Positions 61,301 to 64,000 of a stretch of DNA of 64,000 nucleotides are shown here, piece after piece. Position numbers and translations under genes: made by a program. Origin of the DNA: Metopolophium dirhodum (lineage: Eukaryota > Arthropoda > Insecta > Hemiptera > Aphididae); contig NC_083565.1 in NCBI RefSeq assembly GCF_019925205.1, forward strand, positions 35,616,241 through 35,680,240, given 5' to 3'. The notes under the pieces were generated by a model that saw only the letters and a program-made list of their open reading frames with translations, had not been told where the DNA came from and did not search any database. Position 1 is the first letter of the stretch, and the number at the start of each line of letters is the position of its first letter.

Positions 61301-64000
61301 TTGCTTAAAGTCAGAGAAGAAATAATAGAAGTCTTAGAAGATAATCAAGTCCAATTACAAAATATGCTAAGCTCTAAGTTTGTTGGATATTTTTATAATG
61401 AAGTGTTCAGTTGGCAAACAAAGTTAAACACAGCTGATCGAGTAATACATTTATGGTTGGAAGTACAAAGAATATGGGCTTATCTGGAAGCAATATTTAT
61501 TGGTTCTGGTGACATACGGGTACAACTACCAGAGGATACGAGGCGATTCGAATTACTTGACAAAGAATTTAAGGTGAATGAAGCTTAACCTAACCTAACC
61601 TAACCATCAATAATAATGAAAATTGTTTGAATGATATTGTATGAATAGGAATTACTAGTGGATATTAGAGCAAATCCAAACGTTATAAAAGGTACTAGTA
61701 AATCTGGATTGTACAATAAACTTGTTAATATTCAAAATGAGCTGTTTAAATGTGAAAAAGTGTTGGCACAATACTTGGAAACAAAACGTTTAACTTATCC
61801 AAGGTTTTATTTTATATCATCGGCTGATTTATTGGACATACTATCAAATGGGAATAATCCGGAGTCCGTTTGCAAGTAAATTGAATTAGTGTATTTGAAT
61901 TAATTTTGTATATATCTTAATTTAACGGCACGTTTTATTATAAAATAAATAAATAAATAATTAATTTAAATAATATAATCGCAGACATTTGATGAAGCTA
62001 TATGACTCGATGGCGAAAATAAAGTTTATTAAAGATAAATTAGGGGTTGGCATGTATGCCAAGGATGGGGAATACGTTGAGTTTGATGGAAACTGTGAAT
62101 GTTCCGGACAAGTAAAAAATTACAATAAATCTCAGTTTTATATTTTTAATCGATCAAAAATTATTTACAATTATTAGGTCGAAAAATGGCTAAACAAATT
62201 GACAGATATAATGCGTTCATCAGGTCGTCAGTACTTTAGCAAAGCAGTAAAATCCTATGACGAGAAACCAAGAAGGTTATGGATATTTGATTACCCGGCT
62301 CAGGCAGCTCTATGCGGAGTTCAAATATGGTGGACTGCTGAAACCAACGATGCCTTTGCTCAGCTGGAAATAGGTCATGAAAACGCGCTAAAAGAATATA
62401 ACAAAAAACAAGTAATTCTAACTTCCTCTCATAAATATTTCATTATTTAAATACTAATAAATTTGTTCAAGCCAAGTTCAAGAATGTTCAATGCTCATAT
62501 TCATAGATATTATTATATTTTAATTGGCGTGCATGCGTGCACGATCGCTGACAGAGAACACTCACAAATATGCGCTGTGTATATACTATATTATACTTTT
62601 AGTATATTAATATTGTTCCGTTCTTCAAACAATGTAAACTGCATTGTTTATCATTATTGTTATTGTTGCGAGGACACGATGAATCACTTTTTATTAAATT
62701 ATTATTGTTTGAGTGCGAATCCCCTTTTATTTTTTTTACTATCTTAAGTGTATCCACTATCATTGTTGTGAGTTATTATGAGTATATATTATATTATATA
62801 ATTTGTTCATTTAATTATGGAACTATACAACTTACAAATAGCTGTGCTTAAGTATTTTTATCTGTTGGGCCAGAATGATTGTATATTTTTTATTCTCCTT
62901 GTAGAAATAAAGGGGTTAAAATTATTATATTATGTATTTGTATTTAATTATAATCTATTATATAGGTAACTGGGAAAGCTATTATTATTATATGCACCCA
63001 GTCAAACATGTTATTCTGTTTTCAGATAGTGCAGTTGAACGAACTAATCGATTTATTATTGGAAGACTTGACCAAAGGAGACCGACAAAAAGTGAACACA
63101 ATTTGTACTATTGACGTGCATTGCCGGGACGTAGTGGCAAAAATGATTCAACAGAAAATTGAAACTGGTTCTGCTTTTCAGTGGCAGTGTCAACTAAGAC
63201 ACAGGTAACATAATATTATATACTTAATTTTGGAATCTAAAAATAATTGTGTTTTATAAAAGATGGGATTTAAAAGACTCAGATTGTTTTGCCAACATTT
63301 GTGACGCTCAATTTCGGTATTGGTACGAATACTTGGGAAATACTCCTAGATTGGTTGTGACTCCCTTGACAGATAGATGTTACATAACGTTAACACAGGT
63401 AATTTCTGTGACATCTCGATTGGGTCAGATTGGAAATTTAAGTGTATATTTTCAATAATGTAATGAAATACAATTTGATCAAGTCACATTATGTTGAATA
63501 ATTAAATTTAATTTTCATGTTTGTGCTTTAAAATAGTCGTTACATTTAATAATGGGTGGCGCTCCTGCTGGACCAGCCGGTACCGGAAAAACTGAGACAA
63601 CCAAAGATTTAGGAAAAGCTATAGGAATGATGGTCTACGTTTTCAATTGCTCCGAACAAATGGATTTTAGAGTGAATTTATAATATTATTTATTTTTAAA
63701 TAAAATATTATTCTTCCTATTAACATACATAATATTATATCATATTTATATTTTTAAAACAAATCTCTATACTAGTCATGTGGTAATATATACAAAGGCC
63801 TTGCTCAAACCGGCGCTTGGGGATGTTTTGATGAATTCAATAGAATATCCGTAGAAGTATTGTCCGTTGTGGCAACTCAAGTTAAATCTGTATTAGACTC
63901 CATTAAAGCGAAAAAGAACACATGTTTTCTATTGGGTGATAATGTTAATCTCATTCCAACTATTGGTATGTTTATTACGATGAACCCCGGATACGCGGGA
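39976..64000 (+). CDS. DNAH17-like: Axonemal dynein heavy chain, DNAH9/11/17 (outer-arm beta) type, 5' part, runs off the window
   Basis: Motor heavy chain of the axonemal outer dynein arm. Exons: 39976-40101, 43838-44074, 44163-44362, 48249-48388, 48459-48599, 48695-48906, 48969-49066, 49168-49333, 51711-52007, 52408-52521, 52602-52795, 53150-53342, 53417-53586, 54093-54211, 54309-54668, 55159-55489, 58424-58643, 58705-58782, 58866-59060, 59137-59306, 59369-59591, 60248-60414, 60488-60777, 60861-61009, 61103-61573, 61649-61875, 61985-62111, 62178-62411, 63026-63204, 63263-63398, 63537-63671, 63776-64000. Every junction is GT-AG and phases match, giving 2,108 codons here of the usual 4,400-4,600. 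The family is shown by EYLGNTPRLVVTPLTDRCY, DNQVQLQNMLSSKF, SSADLLDILSNGN and the AAA1 sequence GLAQTGAWGCFDEFNRIS. The tail is poorly conserved; the linker is well conserved. No stop or frameshift was found. Confidence 0.92.
40270..41070. other. GC-richer segment in dynein intron 1, possible LTR
   Basis: 40480-40930 is richer in GC than its surroundings, with promoter-like features and no open frame. It may be a solo LTR, but I could not find matching ends or a target duplication. 40320-40400 has a GGTGTTCGGAGGGCTCTCGA stretch of unknown origin. Confidence 0.25.
41412..41750 (+). mobile_element. Repeat family R1, left-end fragment
   Basis: Begins GGTGGGTAAGTGGATGT and follows the full copy through GATTCTGAGCGAAAACGG for about 340 bases, then ends abruptly. 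Confidence 0.55.
41927..43698 (+). mobile_element. Repeat family R1 copy split by a Helitron-like insert
   Basis: The left end is at 41927-42056 and the right part at about 42846-43698, ending CGCTCCGCTCAGAATCTAAA. The two halves are separated by 42058-42845, which ends in the Helitron-type terminus. Lies in dynein intron 1. Confidence 0.55.
42058..42845 (+). mobile_element. Non-autonomous Helitron, about 790 bp
   Basis: Starts near a TC (TCTTTATATT) and ends GGGATCAGCTAGT followed by T, fitting the TC...CTRR rule. It includes CGAGAACGGCTGGTCCGATT, a stretch I associate with Helitron elements of insects. No Rep/helicase coding region. The exact left border is uncertain. Confidence 0.5.
44520..45660 (+). 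mobile_element. Degenerate R1 copy in dynein intron 3
   Basis: Follows R1 from the TTAAATTTGAATTCAATGAT stretch through GAGCCAAAACGGTCGTCA and the internal modules, with many indels. It is interrupted by the fold-back element at 45678-46886, and related sequence resumes at 46925. Confidence 0.45.
45678..46886. mobile_element. 1.2 kb fold-back element with about 240 bp TIRs
   Basis: The left arm 45678-45920 is the reverse complement of 46651-46886 with few mismatches. The ends are TTACACTAGCACCACAACC and its mirror. If the element is bounded at CACTAG...CTAGTG it is flanked by TA on both sides, as for Tc1/mariner-type MITEs. The middle is extremely AT-rich with no coding region. The high identity of the arms suggests recent activity. 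Confidence 0.7.
46925..47900 (+). mobile_element. R1 continuation with an inserted GC-richer fragment
   Basis: R1-like internal sequence resumes after the fold-back element. 47480-47560 is GC-richer (CGCGGCCCAGGACAG) and may be another transposon end. The R1 right end (CATTCATCGCTCC) appears at 47865-47895. Confidence 0.4.
49334..51710 (+). other. Dynein intron 8 with a GC-rich island
   Basis: 2.4 kb. AT-rich to about 50440, then 50450-51360 is GC-richer with a 39 bp tandem repeat and C/A-rich stretches (ACACACCCACCCACACAC at about 51182). It is probably one or more mobile-element parts. TGTAA near 50528 and TTACA near 51130 could be LTR borders, without a clear target duplication. Confidence 0.4.
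50682..50837 (+). repeat. 39 bp tandem repeat, four copies
   Basis: Unit of the form GGCGCGAATCGCCGGCGCT followed by ATTATTATTGTTTTTGGTC. Copies start near 50682, 50721, 50760 and 50799, and a half unit occurs at 50640. 39 is divisible by 3, so one frame reads a repeating 13-residue ESPALLLLFLVGR pattern. This is most likely incidental. Each unit contains a GGCGCGAATCGCCGGCGC imperfect palindrome. Confidence 0.75.
51711..55489 (+). CDS. DNAH17-like: Dynein tail, exons 9-16, with acidic insert
   Basis: Residues about 441-1033. Exon 11 includes EYPLIARAMMWGNSRI, the (L)RWA-type DHC_N1 motif. Exon 12 holds the LSPLFEEWQRVVP block, and exons 13-14 the IVKWYNML block. Exon 16 (331 bases) opens with about 60 residues of which about 22 are Glu or Asp (EILEEEKHEEE, VLEEMLGED, ILEEFIEP). 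The vertebrate relatives I know do not have this insert. Its acceptor at 55158 follows GAAGAA-rich intronic DNA. Confidence 0.82.
54669..55158 (+). other. Dynein intron 15
   Basis: 490 bases with an (AT)n run at 54822-54848 and GAAGAA-rich stretches near 54990-55010 and 55140 that resemble the start of exon 16. No gene seen. Confidence 0.4.
55710..58126 (+). mobile_element. Complete Mutator-like element (MULE) with TIRs and 8 bp TSD
   Basis: 2,417 bp in dynein intron 16. The ends are CAGTGGCGTAA and its mirror TTACGCCACTG (the last few bases imperfect). GTATTAAT lies directly outside both ends (55702-55709 and 58127-58134). The TIRs extend inward, imperfectly, for about 270-340 bp, including GGCGGAAAACGG-type motifs and the block at 55935-55980 mirrored at 57785-57835. 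It contains a FLYWCH plus MULE transposase gene broken by frameshifts. It inserted in the sense direction of the dynein gene. Confidence 0.85.
56192..57393 (+). pseudogene. FLYWCH-MULE transposase, frameshifted
   Basis: First frame (56192-56371): FLYWCH finger with RWRCYEKQC and ECSHTLDH supplying the Cys2His2 ligands. Second frame (56374-57015): MULE core with YMDGTF (first Asp) and ITIDFEKAI (second Asp), then CRFHLTQA. The remaining part is split: HTFGLLFLSP, then PQCPSDNRV in another frame, then after a C14 run TNVCESFHSDFNQSF, holding the probable third catalytic Glu. At least three frameshifts are needed to read it through, so it is inactive as it stands. The homopolymer runs could also be sequencing errors. 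Confidence 0.75.
58424..63398 (+). CDS. DNAH17-like: Dynein linker region, exons 17-30
   Basis: Residues about 1034-1988, covering DHC_N2 (linker). Strong anchors: SAFLLYGRDLSLEELE, ELPEKWSTTKKNALNVK, EFEYQPHPRT-type sequence in exon 25 (157 codons, the largest exon), YPRFYFISSADLLDILS, FDYPAQAALCGVQIWWT, and GDRQKVNTICTIDVHCRDVV. The order and spacing fit the family, so no exon appears to be missing between 17 and 30. Confidence 0.9.
59592..60247 (+). other. Dynein intron 21
   Basis: 656 bases, AT-rich, with no repeat or open frame of note. The acceptor TTGTTAAG at 60247 fits the ELPEKW start of exon 22. Confidence 0.5.
61586..61605 (+). repeat. (TAACC)4 telomere-like repeat in dynein intron 25
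   Basis: Four perfect TAACC units, the complement of the insect telomere repeat TTAGG, starting 12 bases after the exon 25 donor. Short enough to be chance, but the motif is exact. Confidence 0.7.
62412..63025 (+). other. Dynein intron 28
   Basis: 614 bases, AT-rich. Open frames here (62463-62851) cross no splice context and show no family. Acceptor TTTTCAG at 63025. Confidence 0.5.
63537..64000 (+). CDS. DNAH17-like: Dynein AAA1 ATPase, exons 31-32 (incomplete)
   Basis: Exon 31 has the Walker A motif GPAGTGKTETTKD (about residues 2000-2012) and FNCSEQMDF. Exon 32 has the Walker B motif GCFDEFNRIS and ends in MNPGYAG at the window edge. These are the catalytic AAA1 site residues. All key residues (GKT, DE) are intact, so the motor is expected to be functional. 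Confidence 0.95.

Noticed and set aside
1..64000. tRNA, rRNA, CRISPR, riboswitch or operon features
   Set aside because: I looked for cloverleaf-type boxes, rRNA cores and regularly spaced repeats and saw none. The 39 bp repeat has no spacers, and the DNA is clearly eukaryotic.

Overview
The window looks like AT-rich insect nuclear DNA: introns of 60 bp to 4 kb, GT-AG junctions, and mobile-element debris of the MULE, hAT, Helitron, piggyBac-like and fold-back kinds. From the element mix and base composition I infer a hemipteran, most likely an aphid. Nothing bacterial is present. I rebuilt three real genes exon by exon. Each exon model was checked for splice sites, reading phase and family motifs.

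Layout. 1-1020: the C-terminal end of a hAT transposase in AT-rich DNA. About 1020-16500: a degenerate tandem array of 2.7-4.8 kb units lying directly downstream of the ribonucleotide reductase small-subunit gene. Every unit carries a decayed copy of that gene's last exon, and the most distal unit also carries its penultimate exon. Later insertions sit inside the array: a 1.47 kb repeat, a LINE tail, and a 138 bp GC-rich piece with a 12 bp target duplication. 16555-20293 (-): intact RRM2/RnrS, six exons, 361 aa, all iron ligands and the radical tyrosine present. 20294-22050: a GC-richer shared upstream region with E2F-like sites.

22051-27886 (+): a divergent eIF4G-family gene. It keeps an eIF4E-binding motif, an MA3 domain and a W2 domain but has no room for the MIF4G core. 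Its exons 2-4 are tandemly duplicated, and the upstream copy of exon 4 has lost its splice donor. 28-39.9 kb: gene-poor DNA with an LTR-like insertion, a TTAA-flanked MITE, a near-perfect palindrome and several copies of a 1.4-1.5 kb dispersed repeat, one of which carries a Helitron end.

39976-64000 (+): the 5' part of an axonemal dynein heavy chain of the DNAH9/11/17 (outer-arm beta) type. I model 32 exons and about 2,108 codons, from the start ATG through the tail and linker to the AAA1 Walker A and B motifs. The gene runs off the window. Its introns hold more repeats, including a complete but frameshifted Mutator-like element with long TIRs and an 8 bp target duplication.

Biology: RRM2 supplies dNTPs in S phase. 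The dynein chain powers sperm or cilium axonemes. The eIF4G-like protein probably acts in translation control. RRM2 and the eIF4G-like gene are head to head, so shared regulation is possible. The most unusual items are the eIF4G-like protein without MIF4G, its internal duplication with a predicted short eIF4E-binding isoform, and the array of RRM2 3' ends.
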